Source: Ruania halotolerans (GTDB lineage: Bacteria; Actinomycetota; Actinomycetes; Actinomycetales; Beutenbergiaceae). Taken from it: DNA of 64,000 nucleotides. The position numbers and the translations under genes are program-made. Below are positions 18,450 to 27,645 of the stretch, piece after piece. Under the pieces are notes generated by a model. It was not told the DNA's origin. It saw only the letters and a list, made by a program, of their open reading frames with translations, and made no database searches. Where the stretch lies: contig NZ_CP088017.1 in NCBI RefSeq assembly GCF_021049285.1, forward strand, positions 310,001 to 374,000. Direction: 5' to 3'. The number at the start of each line of letters is the position of its first letter. The stretch's first letter is position 1.

Positions 18450-19696
18450 TCTCTGCCCGCCAACCTCTCGGTTGTCGCGATGGCGTCGTTCTCCGTGTCT
18501 TGTTCAAGACCCAGAGGTGCGGCGAGGTAGCCATCCAGCGCGAGCGCGGCCGACGCCCTCGGCCACGTCTCCGGTCCGAATCGTGCATGGCGGTGCACCT
18601 GTGGAGCGCGACCGGTGAGTTCGGTGTGCCGACGACGGACCATGTCCAAGCACTCATCGATTTCTTCCTGCGTGCCGAGTGGACCGCTGATCACGGTTTG
18701 ATCGGGTTGCAGGAGACTGATGAGCAACGGTATGACCATCCCGAGTGCACGAGCCCGATCGCGGCGGAGAGTCTGAAGGCCGGAGGGGTGCCCGGGCGGG
18801 CGGGCGGATGTGTCCCACATGCCGTCCTCGGCGGGATACAGGTGGTGCTGTGACGCGTCTGTCGGCAGCAGGCCGGCCTCGATGGCCTGAGTCAGCAGGG
18901 CGTCGTCGGTGCATGTCACGCGCACGCAACCGACTTGTCCGCAGTTGCATGGTGCACTCGAACCGGGAACGACCAAGTGGGAAACCACACCGCCACCAGT
19001 GGGACCTTCCAGGATGAGGCGGTCACCCTGCATCTGTGCGATGCGCATGGAGCGGCCGACGAGGATGCTCAGCACGTTGCCGTCGTACCCATCCCACCAG
19101 TGCTGATCGAGCGCCAGCGCTTGGACGTTGGAGTCCACTCGGATCGGCAAGTCGATTCGAGCGCGGAGACTGTCCAGCAAGTCGGCGTGGTCCACGTCGA
19201 CGACCTGCTGGGGTCGTGGCCCGGCCCAGAACTCGTCCCAGGGCTTCGAAACACCGATTCCCACGACGGTATTCGTATCGAACTCGTCGACGACGCCACC
19301 GATGAGTCGAGTGACCTCGTTGATCCGCTCCTGTGAGGTACGTGCTGACGTTGCCAGGGAACGGTAGAGCACCTGCTCTCCGCGCAGCGTGTAGACACCG
19401 CACGAGGTGTGTGCGGGGTGCAGGTGCGCACCGAGCAGTAGACGACCTTGCCGCGGCACGTCGATCGGGATCGTTGGTCGTCCGGCCGAGTGGCGCGGCC
19501 GGGTCTGCGGGCACTCTTCCAGGTCGCCCCGCTCGAGAAGCTCAGACACGAGTTTGGTGATGGTGGTGAAGCTCGCACCGGTGGAGGTGGCCAGCTCCTT
19601 TCTGCCGAGCGGACCTTCGGCGAGAAGGGCGCGGATGATCGCGCGTGCCGTCGAGTTGCGCTGACGGAGCATCAACTGCGTCGACGTACTGGCCAT
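18446..19696 (-). CDS. ROK family transcriptional regulator
   Basis: 416 residues from the ATG at 19696. The N-terminal winged helix (about residues 15-70: R-A-I-I-R-A-L-L-A, then R-K-E-L-A-T-S-T-G) is followed by a ROK sugar-kinase-like domain. The ROK zinc motif is visible as C-N-C-G-Q-V-G-C. The glycine-rich ATP loops of true kinases are not obvious, which fits a regulator rather than a kinase. It diverges from the binding protein of the second CUT1 system and most likely regulates it in response to a sugar. An in-frame upstream ATG at 19771 is less likely because it runs into the shared promoter. Confidence 0.9.
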   Translation of the reverse strand: MASTSTQLMLRQRNSTARAIIRALLAEGPLGRKELATSTGASFTTITKLVSELLERGDLEECPQTRPRHSAGRPTIPIDVPRQGRLLLGAHLHPAHTSCGVYTLRGEQVLYRSLATSARTSQERINEVTRLIGGVVDEFDTNTVVGIGVSKPWDEFWAGPRPQQVVDVDHADLLDSLRARIDLPIRVDSNVQALALDQHWWDGYDGNVLSILVGRSMRIAQMQGDRLILEGPTGGGVVSHLVVPGSSAPCNCGQVGCVRVTCTDDALLTQAIEAGLLPTDASQHHLYPAEDGMWDTSARPPGHPSGLQTLRRDRARALGMVIPLLISLLQPDQTVISGPLGTQEEIDECLDMVRRRHTELTGRAPQVHRHARFGPETWPRASAALALDGYLAAPLGLEQDTENDAIATTERLAGRE

Positions 19697-19840
19697 CCAG
19701 CCGAGTATATGGGGCCGATGACGATCGGAGCTCAGGCGGAGCGATAGCTCAAAGGCATTAATCACATGCATTTGACAAATAGTGATCCAGCCGCAAACAT
19801 GGCGATCACGTCACGACCAGAAGCATTCGAAGGAGAAGCA
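19697..19840. promoter_or_regulatory. Divergent promoter region of the ROK/CUT1-sulfatase cluster
   Basis: Contains a perfect -35 hexamer TTGACA (19772-19777) for the plus-strand operon with a weak -10 (AAACAT at 19795-19800). It is flanked by an inverted repeat ATCAC (19761-19765) / GTGAT (19782-19786) that brackets the -35 and may be the ROK operator. The binding-protein gene has a strong ribosome site, AGGAGAA, at 19831-19837. The operator assignment is a guess from position and symmetry. Confidence 0.45.
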
Positions 19841-21154
19841 ATGGATCGCCACGCACACTTGGGCCCGTCACGACGGCAAGCCTTCGGACTCGCCGGCCTG
19901 GCCGCGCTCTCAGCCTCGGCATGTAGTCGCGGTGGGAGTTCCGCCCCCGGTGGGGGCTCCGCCCCAGATGCCGACACCGCATCGCTGCGATACGCGTGGT
20001 GGGGTGACGACCTGCGCACTGAGCTCACTCAGGAGGCGCTCGCGGCGTTCGAGACGGAGTACTCCTCGATCGACGTACGAGGCGAGTTCAGTGGGTTCGA
20101 TGGGTATTTCGACAAGCTCGCCACCCAGACAGCCGGGGGCGGCGGAGCCGATGTCTTCATGATGAACGAGTGGAACCTCCGTGAGTACGCTGACCGTGGC
20201 TCTCTGGCTGATCTCACCGGCGTCAGCACCCAGAACTGGAGCGATGGTGCCGCCGAAGGGGGGCAGGTCGATGGGAAACTCTTCGGAGCGACGGCCGGTA
20301 TCGGCCTGCAGGCAGTGCTCGTGGACCCGGAGTTCTTCGAGGACGCGGGTGTGGAGATGCCCGACGATACGACGTGGACCTGGGAGGACTTCCGCGAGAT
20401 CGGTCGCGCGCTCACCGACGGTTCCGCGGACGGATCATTTGGCGTGACCTACCAGGCGGGTGACCAAATCACTGCGAACTTCTACTGCGCGCAGCACGGT
20501 GCCCCCGTCTTCGACGAAGCCGGCGTCGGTGTCGCGGTAGATCAGGTGCGCGCTTGGTACGAGATGTGGTTACTCCTCGTGAAGGAGGAGATCGCACCCT
20601 CGGCTTCGGCGGCGCTCGAGGACGGTTCGGCCGGGATCGAGCAGTCGCTATTCGCTCAGGGGCAGCTGGGCATGCTGTTCATCCCGACGAACTACCTCAC
20701 CGTGTACGAGGACCTGATGCAGCGGGAGCTGCGGCTGTTGCGGATCCCCACCCGGACCGGCCGCCCTGCGGATCTCGGGATGTGGTTCCGGCCGGCTCAG
20801 CTCTACTGCGTCTCGGCCACCTCGGACCGCCAGGAGGATGCCACCACACTGGTCGACTTTCTTATCAACAGCACCCAGGCGGGAGAGATCCTTCTCGCCG
20901 ACCGGGGTGCTCCTCCGAACAGTGAGGTACGTGGAGCCATCGTGGATCTCGTCTCGGGAGCAGACGCCCGTGTGTTCGAGTACATGGATTCGTGCGAGCC
21001 CGATCTGTCCGCACCACCGCCGCCTCCTCCGGCCGGCGCCGGCGCCTACCCCGGCATCCTCGGTCGTCACGGGGAGGACGTGCTCTTCGAGCGCGTCACG
21101 CCCGAAGCCGGTGCGCAGGCCTTCCTCGACGCCCTGACGGCGGAGCTGGCGTGA
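19841..21154 (+). CDS. Extracellular sugar-binding lipoprotein, second CUT1 system
   Basis: 437 residues from the ATG at 19841, preceded by AGGAGAA. The signal has a twin-arginine-like start (S-R-R-Q-A-F) and a lipobox ending S-A-S-A-C. The mature part is a family 1 solute-binding protein; it starts with L-R-Y-A-W-W-G and contains the W-T-W-E-D-F motif usual for these proteins. A run of seven prolines occurs near residue 394. The following sulfatase start overlaps its stop by 4 nt (GTGA), so uptake and desulfation are coupled. The ligand is probably a sulfated sugar or its desulfated product. Confidence 0.88.
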   Translation: MDRHAHLGPSRRQAFGLAGLAALSASACSRGGSSAPGGGSAPDADTASLRYAWWGDDLRTELTQEALAAFETEYSSIDVRGEFSGFDGYFDKLATQTAGGGGADVFMMNEWNLREYADRGSLADLTGVSTQNWSDGAAEGGQVDGKLFGATAGIGLQAVLVDPEFFEDAGVEMPDDTTWTWEDFREIGRALTDGSADGSFGVTYQAGDQITANFYCAQHGAPVFDEAGVGVAVDQVRAWYEMWLLLVKEEIAPSASAALEDGSAGIEQSLFAQGQLGMLFIPTNYLTVYEDLMQRELRLLRIPTRTGRPADLGMWFRPAQLYCVSATSDRQEDATTLVDFLINSTQAGEILLADRGAPPNSEVRGAIVDLVSGADARVFEYMDSCEPDLSAPPPPPPAGAGAYPGILGRHGEDVLFERVTPEAGAQAFLDALTAELA

Positions 21155-22443
21155 CATCGGCCGACCGCCCCAACGTCGTCATCATTCACTGGCACGATCT
21201 CGGAACCTATCTCTCGGCCTATGGCTACCGAGTGGACACTCCGCACACCGAGGCGCTGGCCCGAGAATCGACCCTCTTCACCCGATGCTTCAGCACCAGC
21301 CCGCTGTGTAGCCCTGCGAGAGGTTCGCTCTGGACCGGCCGATACCCCCACAGCAACGGATTGCAGGGTCTGACCCATCGCGGCTGGGAGTTCAACGACG
21401 GCGAGCGAACCCTGCCTATGTACCTGGCCGACGAGGGCTACCGCACGGCGCTGGCCGGTCTCCAGCACGAGTCGAGTGATCCGACCAGACTGGGTTTTGA
21501 GGAGGTTCTCGGCCCGGATCAGGCGTGGGCCCAGGACGTTGGGTCAGTGGCCTCGGCCTGGCTCGACGCACAGGACCGGCAGGCCGACCCTTTCCTGCTC
21601 GTCTGCGGCATGGTTGAAGCGCATCGCGACTGGCCCGAGGACCGCTATCCGCCGACCATCCCGCCCGATCAGGTGGACGTCCCTTCCTACTTGCCGGACA
21701 ACGAGCACACCCGACGCGACCTGGCAGCCTTCGCCTCCGCCATCCACGCCGCTGACCAAGGGGTCGGGCTCATCCTCGACGCTCTTGCTCGCAACGATCT
21801 CGACCGCAACTCGATCGTCATCTTCACCACCGACCACGGGGCCCCGTTCCCAGGCGCGAAGAGCACGCTGCACGATCCGGGTGTCCACGTCGCTCTCATG
21901 GTCAGGCTGCCCCCGATATGGCGGGGTGACGGTCCGCGGACGGAAAACGGACTGGTGAGCCATGTCGATCTGGTTCCGACGATCCTGGAGCTGTTGGAGA
22001 TTCCGGTGCCCGATCACGTCCAGGGCCAAAGCGTCGCGCGCTCTCTCAGCGATGGCACCCCGCCAGAGCGCCAGGAGGTCTATCTGGAAAAGACCTATCA
22101 CAGCGACTACGACCCAGTGCGCGCAGTGCGGACCGACTCCTTCAAGTACATCCGAAGCTTCGAGGAGCGTTCTATCCTTGCGCTGCCACCCGATCTTGAG
22201 GATTCGCGGACGCGGCAGGGGATGGGAGACGAACACCTCGCAGTGAGGCCGCGTGAGGAGCTCTACGATCTCCGGTCGGATCCCCATGAAATCGCGAATG
22301 TGGTCGACGAGCCCGCACACCTCAGCACCGCTAACATGCTCCGGCAGCGTCTGGATGAGTTTATGGCCACCACGGACGACGCGCTGCTCCATGGGCCTAT
22401 CCGGCCGCCAGAGCGGGTTCCGGGCAGGAATAGGTCGCGATGA
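21151..22443 (+). CDS. Type I (formylglycine-dependent) sulfatase
   Basis: 430 residues from the GTG at 21151. The sulfatase signature C-S-P-A-R-G at Cys53 is the site converted to formylglycine by a modifying enzyme not present in this window. The active-site T-T-D-H-G motif appears near residue 229. No signal peptide is visible, so it acts in the cytoplasm on an imported sulfated sugar. It sits inside a CUT1 transporter operon between binding protein and permeases, an unusual internal position. Start and stop both overlap neighbours by 4 nt. Confidence 0.9.
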   Translation: MTSADRPNVVIIHWHDLGTYLSAYGYRVDTPHTEALARESTLFTRCFSTSPLCSPARGSLWTGRYPHSNGLQGLTHRGWEFNDGERTLPMYLADEGYRTALAGLQHESSDPTRLGFEEVLGPDQAWAQDVGSVASAWLDAQDRQADPFLLVCGMVEAHRDWPEDRYPPTIPPDQVDVPSYLPDNEHTRRDLAAFASAIHAADQGVGLILDALARNDLDRNSIVIFTTDHGAPFPGAKSTLHDPGVHVALMVRLPPIWRGDGPRTENGLVSHVDLVPTILELLEIPVPDHVQGQSVARSLSDGTPPERQEVYLEKTYHSDYDPVRAVRTDSFKYIRSFEERSILALPPDLEDSRTRQGMGDEHLAVRPREELYDLRSDPHEIANVVDEPAHLSTANMLRQRLDEFMATTDDALLHGPIRPPERVPGRNRSR

Positions 22444-23399
22444 GTGCGATTTCTGAGCTGTCCAAGCTGGGTGGGGGCCGTAAGGCTCTCACTCCGCAGG
22501 AGCGGGCGGCGCGGCGTAAGGAGAATGGGCGCGATAACAGGGCTGGGTACCTGTTCTTGTTGCCGTGGCTGGTGGGGTTGTTCGTTTTCACCCTGGGGCC
22601 GATGTTGGCGTCGTTGTATTTGTCCTTGACTGATTACGCGTTGCTGCAGCCGCCGAATTTCCTGGGCTTGGATAACTGGCAGGCGATGGTGACCGATTCG
22701 CGGTTGCATCAGTCGTTGAAGGTCACGTTCATCTACGTGTTCGTGGGTGTGCCGTTGCAGTTGGCGCTGGCTCTGGGTGTGGCGATGCTGCTCGATAAGG
22801 GCATGCGCGGGCTGGCGTTCTACCGGTCGGTGTTCTATCTGCCCTCGATGCTGGGCTCCTCGGTCGCGATCGCGTTGCTGTGGCGCCAGATCTTCGGCAC
22901 CACCGGCCTGGTGAACCAGATCCTGCAGCTGCTGGGGGTAGAGGCGAACACCGGATACGTCTCGGATCCCGATACCGCGTTATGGACGCTGATCCTGTTG
23001 AACGTGTGGACCTTCGGTTCCCCGATGGTGATCTTCCTCGCCGGGCTGCGTCAGATCCCGGTGATGTACTACGAGGCCTCGTCCCTGGACGGGGCCGGAC
23101 GCTGGCGCAAGTTCACCCAGATCACGATGCCGCTGCTATCGCCGATCGTGTTCTTCAACCTGGTCCTGCAGATCATCAACGCGTTCCAGTCCTTTACCCA
23201 GGCGTTCGTGGTCTCCAACGGCACCGGCGGACCTTCGGACTCGACCCTGTTCTACACCCTCTACCTCTACGAACAGGGCTTCACCCGGTTCAACATGGGA
23301 TACGCCTCCGCGATGGGATGGCTGCTACTGCTGATCATCGCCACCTTCACCGCGATCAACTTCTTCGCCTCCAAATACTGGGTGTTCTACGATGACTGA
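22440..23399 (+). CDS. Carbohydrate ABC transporter permease (CUT1, UgpA/MalF-like)
   Basis: 319 residues. A basic N-terminus (A-A-R-R-K-E) precedes about six membrane segments, and the EAA loop reads Y-Y-E-A-S-S-L-D-G-A-G. The ATG at 22440 overlaps the sulfatase stop. The first 120 or so codons use TTG and GTG heavily, unlike its neighbours, while the end of the gene is C-rich; this composition shift is discussed as a finding. It pairs with the next permease, which it overlaps by 8 nt. Confidence 0.92.
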   Translation: MSAISELSKLGGGRKALTPQERAARRKENGRDNRAGYLFLLPWLVGLFVFTLGPMLASLYLSLTDYALLQPPNFLGLDNWQAMVTDSRLHQSLKVTFIYVFVGVPLQLALALGVAMLLDKGMRGLAFYRSVFYLPSMLGSSVAIALLWRQIFGTTGLVNQILQLLGVEANTGYVSDPDTALWTLILLNVWTFGSPMVIFLAGLRQIPVMYYEASSLDGAGRWRKFTQITMPLLSPIVFFNLVLQIINAFQSFTQAFVVSNGTGGPSDSTLFYTLYLYEQGFTRFNMGYASAMGWLLLLIIATFTAINFFASKYWVFYDD

Positions 23400-24288
23400 G
23401 ACCCGCACGCACATCTCCGGCGGTATCGACACCGCAACGTCCAAACGCGAGGGCGGGCCCGCCACCCTGGCACGCAGTCTGGGTAAGCATGCAGTGCTGA
23501 TCGGCGCGACCCTGCTGATGATCTACCCACTGCTATGGATGATCGTCAGCTCCCTGCGCCCCACCGAGGTCATCTTCCGCACCCCCGGGCTATGGGTTAA
23601 CGAGCTCTACCTGGAGAACTACACCGAAGGCTGGTTCGCCCTAGCCCACCCCTTCGACTACTACCTGGTCAACTCCGCCATCGTCGTCGGTGGAGCGATC
23701 CTGGGGAACCTGATCTCCTGCTCCCTCGCCGCCTACGCCTTCGCCCGACTGAAATTCCGCGGACGCGGCATCTGGTTCGCGATCATGCTCATGACGATCA
23801 TGCTGCCCTTCCACGTCGTCGTGGTCCCCCAGTACATCCTGTTCAACAGCTTCGACATGGTGAACACATTCCTGCCCCTGGTCCTACCAAAATTCCTCGC
23901 CACCGACGCATTCTTCGTCTTCCTCATGGTCCAGTTCATCCGCGGCATCCCCAAAGACCTCGACGAAGCAGCCCGCATCGACGGCGCCGGCCACCCACGC
24001 ATCTTCGGTCAAGTCCTCATCCCCCTGATGATCCCCGCACTAGCAACCACAGCCATCTTCACCTTCATCTGGATGTGGAGCGACTTCTTCACCTCCCTGA
24101 TCTACCTCACCTCCCCCGACATGTACACCGTCCCCGTCGCCCTGAAATCCTTCCTCGACGCCACCTCCGGCTCCAACTGGGGAGCCATGTTCGCCATGTC
24201 CATCGTCTCCCTGATCCCCATGTTCCTCGCCTTCATGCTCGGACAGAAATACCTCGTCAAAGGCATCGCCACCACCGGAGGCAAATAG
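23392..24288 (+). CDS. Carbohydrate ABC transporter permease (CUT1, UgpE/MalG-like)
   Basis: 298 residues with about six membrane segments and EAA loop D-E-A-A-R-I-D-G-A-G. The start at 23392 lies inside the previous gene (8-nt overlap). The coding strand is strikingly rich in C at third positions, more so than surrounding genes. Last gene of the sulfatase-linked CUT1 operon; no ATPase gene is included, so a shared ATPase is expected. Confidence 0.92.
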   Translation: MTETRTHISGGIDTATSKREGGPATLARSLGKHAVLIGATLLMIYPLLWMIVSSLRPTEVIFRTPGLWVNELYLENYTEGWFALAHPFDYYLVNSAIVVGGAILGNLISCSLAAYAFARLKFRGRGIWFAIMLMTIMLPFHVVVVPQYILFNSFDMVNTFLPLVLPKFLATDAFFVFLMVQFIRGIPKDLDEAARIDGAGHPRIFGQVLIPLMIPALATTAIFTFIWMWSDFFTSLIYLTSPDMYTVPVALKSFLDATSGSNWGAMFAMSIVSLIPMFLAFMLGQKYLVKGIATTGGK

Positions 24289-24448
24289 GCACACCTCCCA
24301 CCGGCCCCCACCGCGCCAAGTGCCCGTCTTCTCACTTACCCAGTACAGAACCGAGAAGCCGGGCACTCCGTCCTCGCTCTCGGCTCGCATTCCAGCTGTC
24401 TGCACTGCTGCGTCAAGAGGTGGATCCAGACCTCGATAGGCTCGCGGC

Positions 24449-27313
24449 ATGCCCGCAACTGCCGCCCCACTCGATCAGGTGCGGGACGCCGTCGCCCCAG
24501 GTGCCTGGAGCACCGCGACGGCGGATCTCGCCGGGATGGCGCACGACGCCTCCCACTATCTGCTCCGCCCGCGCGCCATCGCCACCCCGGCCACCTTCCC
24601 TGAGCTCGTGGCGGCACTGACCGCGGCCCACCGCGCAGGTCAGCCGGTGACCTTCCGCGCCGGTGGCACCTCCCTCTCCGGCCAGGCCGGCACCGACGGC
24701 GTGCTGATCGATGTGCGCCGCCATTTCGACGAGGTGGAGGTGCTCGACGGTGGCGCCAGGGTGCGGTGCGCGCCGGGCGCCGTGCTCCGCCGGGTCAATG
24801 CCATGCTTGCGCGGTACGGCCGCAAGCTCGGCCCCGACCCCGCTAGCGAGATCGCCTGCACGGTGGGCGGAGTGGTGGCGAACAACTCCTCCGGCATGAC
24901 CAGCGGGATCGCCGCCACGGCCTATCACACGCTCGATTCGATCCGTTTCGTGCTGCCCACCGGCACGGTGGTAGATACCGCCGAGGCGGATGCCGACGCG
25001 CGGCTGCGAGCCGCAGAGCCGGACCTGCATGACGGGCTGCTGCGCCTACGTGAGCAGATCCGTTCCACACCGGCCCTCCGGGCGGTGATCGAGCACCAGT
25101 TCTCCATGAAGAACACGATGGGCTACGCGCTCAACGCATTCCTCGACCACGATGATCCGGCACAGATTCTCGCTCATCTGATGGTCGGCTCGGAGGGCAC
25201 CCTCGGATATATCGCCTCGGTGGTGCTGCGCACCGTTCCGGTGCCCACCGAACATGCGACCGCACTGTTGGTGCTCGATTCCGCCGGGGCTGCGACCGAT
25301 GCCCTCCCGGAACTGCTCGGAGCCGGCGCACGGGCCGCCGAACTCATGGATGCCGCGGCCCTGCGCGTGGCACAGCGACTCCCGGCCGCACCGGCACAGA
25401 TGAAGGACCTCCAGGTGTCCGGCCATGCGGGTCTCCTGATCGAGTTCCAGACCACCGATGCCGGTGAACTTGCCGACCAGGTGGCCGCGGCCCGGCCAGT
25501 GCTCAAGCGCCTCGGGGTCGCCGCCGAGTTCACCTCCGAAGCCTCCGCACGTTCGGCCATGTGGGTGGTGCGCAAGGGGCTGTACGCCGCAGTGGCCGGA
25601 GCACGCCGCCCCGGCACCACCAACCTGCTCGAGGACATCGCCGTTCCCCCGCCGGCGCTCACCGACACGGTGCACGGGCTGGCTGGCCTGTTCGATCAAT
25701 ACGGGTACGACGACGCCGTGATCTTCGGCCACGCGCGGGACGCGAACCTGCACTTCATGATCACCCCGAACCTCGACGACGCGGGCGAGTTGGCCGGCTA
25801 TGAGGCATTCACCGAGGACATGGTGGATCTGGTGCTCGGCGCCGACGGCACTCTCAAGGCCGAACACGGCACGGGCCGGATCATGTCTGCCTACGTGCGC
25901 CGTCAGTTCGGGGACGAGCTGTACGCGGTGATGGGTGAGGTGAAGCGGCTGTGCGATCCCCGCGGCATCCTCGCCCCCGGTGTGCTGCTCGATGATGATC
26001 CTCGCGCGCACGTGCGCAACCTCAAGGTGGTGCCGACCGTGAACGGCGCGGTGGACCGGTGCGTGGACTGCGGATTCTGCGAGCCTGCCTGCCCCTCGCG
26101 TAACACCACCACCACGCCGCGCCGCAGGATCGCCCTGCTCCGGGAAGCCGAACTGGCCGGCGCATCCGGCGATACCGCCACCCAGTCCCAGATCGAATCC
26201 GCGTACTCCTATGACGCCGTGCAGACCTGTGCGGCGGACTCCCTGTGCGCCCGCGCCTGCCCCGTGGACATCGACACCGGAGCGGTGATGAAGTCCTTCC
26301 GCGCCGCCGAGCACGGCCCGTTCGCCCAACGCGCCGGGGGAGCGGTGGCCGGGGCATGGAGTCCCGTCAGCGCTGGTCTGCGCACCGGCCTGCGGATTGC
26401 CGACGCCGTGCCCTCACCCGTACTCAGTGGTCTGACCTCCGCCTTGCGGGGGGTGCTCCCGCATGAGCTGGTGCCCGCCGTCGGTGCAGATCTGCCCGGT
26501 GCGGGCAGCCGCCGCAGTGATCTACCGGCCCGGGAGGCCAGGCAGGGTACCGAGAGCGAGCAGGCACATGGCGACGCTGTGTTCTTCCCCTCCTGCACCG
26601 GCGCGATGTTCGGCCCTGCCTCGGGCGGAGAGGGAGCCTCGGCTGCGTTCCTCGAGGTGTGCGAGCGGGCCGGCCTCGATGTGATGCTCGCGGACCGGAT
26701 CGACGAACTGTGCTGCGGGACGCCGTGGGCGTCCAAGGGGTTCACCGACGGGCAGAATGCGATGGCCGCCCGCGTCGCGGATTCGGTCATCGCCGCCACC
26801 GACGGCGGCCGGTTGCCCCTGGTCTGTGACGCCGCCTCATGTACGCACGGCCTGGCCGACCTGGCCGCCCACCTTGACCCGGTGCGTGCCACCCTATGGT
26901 CTGAGATCGAGGTGCTGGACGCCGTGACCTTTGTTCGCCGCGAGGTGCTTCCCCGTCTCGACGTGCCTGTGCAGCTGGACACCCTGGTGCTGCACCCCAC
27001 CTGTTCCACTGAGCATCTGGGCACGGGCGGTGACTTGCAGGCGGTGGCCGGTGCGGTCGCCCGCGAGGTGACGGTGCCGCCGTCATGGGGGTGCTGCGGG
27101 TTCGCCGGGGACCGGGGCATGCTGCACCCGGAGCTCACTGCCGGCGCCACCGAGGCCGAGGCGGAGGAGATTGGTGCCATCGAGGCTGCGGACGGAATGT
27201 TCGACAGCTACGCCTCGTGCAACCGCACCTGTGAGATGGGGATGTCTCGTGCGACGGGGCGCGAGTACGAGCACGTCGTCGAAGTGCTCGCCCGCCTCAC
27301 CCGCCCGGTGTGA
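24449..27313 (+). CDS. FAD- and Fe-S-containing D-lactate dehydrogenase-like oxidoreductase (D-2-hydroxyacid dehydrogenase type)
   Basis: 954 residues in one chain. The N-terminal part (about 1-460) is a VAO-type FAD domain: F-R-A-G-G-T-S-L-S-G near residue 70 and V-V-A-N-N-S-S-G near 142. Two ferredoxin-type motifs follow, C-x2-C-x2-C-x3-C-P from Cys538 and a second from Cys594. The C-terminal half carries two C-C-G cysteine-rich motifs (E-L-C-C-G-T-P and W-G-C-C-G-F) of the heterodisulfide-reductase/GlpC type. This layout matches quinone-linked D-lactate dehydrogenases (Dld-II/YdiJ-like) that oxidise D-lactate or D-2-hydroxyglutarate and pass electrons to the membrane. Monocistronic; 160 nt downstream of the transporter operon. 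Substrate not certain. Confidence 0.88.
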   Translation: MPATAAPLDQVRDAVAPGAWSTATADLAGMAHDASHYLLRPRAIATPATFPELVAALTAAHRAGQPVTFRAGGTSLSGQAGTDGVLIDVRRHFDEVEVLDGGARVRCAPGAVLRRVNAMLARYGRKLGPDPASEIACTVGGVVANNSSGMTSGIAATAYHTLDSIRFVLPTGTVVDTAEADADARLRAAEPDLHDGLLRLREQIRSTPALRAVIEHQFSMKNTMGYALNAFLDHDDPAQILAHLMVGSEGTLGYIASVVLRTVPVPTEHATALLVLDSAGAATDALPELLGAGARAAELMDAAALRVAQRLPAAPAQMKDLQVSGHAGLLIEFQTTDAGELADQVAAARPVLKRLGVAAEFTSEASARSAMWVVRKGLYAAVAGARRPGTTNLLEDIAVPPPALTDTVHGLAGLFDQYGYDDAVIFGHARDANLHFMITPNLDDAGELAGYEAFTEDMVDLVLGADGTLKAEHGTGRIMSAYVRRQFGDELYAVMGEVKRLCDPRGILAPGVLLDDDPRAHVRNLKVVPTVNGAVDRCVDCGFCEPACPSRNTTTTPRRRIALLREAELAGASGDTATQSQIESAYSYDAVQTCAADSLCARACPVDIDTGAVMKSFRAAEHGPFAQRAGGAVAGAWSPVSAGLRTGLRIADAVPSPVLSGLTSALRGVLPHELVPAVGADLPGAGSRRSDLPAREARQGTESEQAHGDAVFFPSCTGAMFGPASGGEGASAAFLEVCERAGLDVMLADRIDELCCGTPWASKGFTDGQNAMAARVADSVIAATDGGRLPLVCDAASCTHGLADLAAHLDPVRATLWSEIEVLDAVTFVRREVLPRLDVPVQLDTLVLHPTCSTEHLGTGGDLQAVAGAVAREVTVPPSWGCCGFAGDRGMLHPELTAGATEAEAEEIGAIEAADGMFDSYASCNRTCEMGMSRATGREYEHVVEVLARLTRPV

Positions 27314-27645
27314 CGCGGCTCGAGCCCGGTCTTCTCCCTCGGTGGGCCGGGCGGGCGGTAGTCAGCGACCGCGCGCGCTTCCGCCTGGGAGTCCGCACGT
27401 GCGCTCGCCTCACTGGGGCCTGTTGCACATCTGGTGGATCACACGGAGAACCGGCCCGGCCCGCACCCCGCAGATGAGGACCGCCAGCACGCCCATCGAG
27501 CGCAACTGAACACCGCGAGAGACTGCACTGGGCTTAACGTGAGAAGTGCCGGACCCATCCCGCTCCCAGAAGGGAGCGAGAGGGCCCGGCACCTCGCCGA
27601 ACGACTCAGTCAGTGCTGGTCACGCGGTGCTCACCGGCTAGTTGA
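27314..27645. other. Non-coding gap between convergent genes
   Basis: About 330 nt with no convincing gene. Near the dehydrogenase end a GC-rich hairpin (GCCCGG 27324-27329 / CCGGGC 27347-27352) could slow transcription but lacks a U-tract. The only clear structure is the long hairpin at 27546-27592, which serves the minus-strand membrane-protein gene. Confidence 0.5.
27546..27592 (-). terminator. Nested hairpin, probable terminator of the membrane-protein gene
   Basis: Outer arms GTGCCGGACCC (27546-27556) and GGGCCCGGCAC (27582-27592) pair with one mismatch; inside them CGCTCCC (27561-27567) and GGGAGCG (27572-27578) pair perfectly around a 4-nt loop. It lies 53 nt beyond the stop of the minus-strand gene at 27646. 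The U-tract is short, so termination strength is uncertain. Confidence 0.65.
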
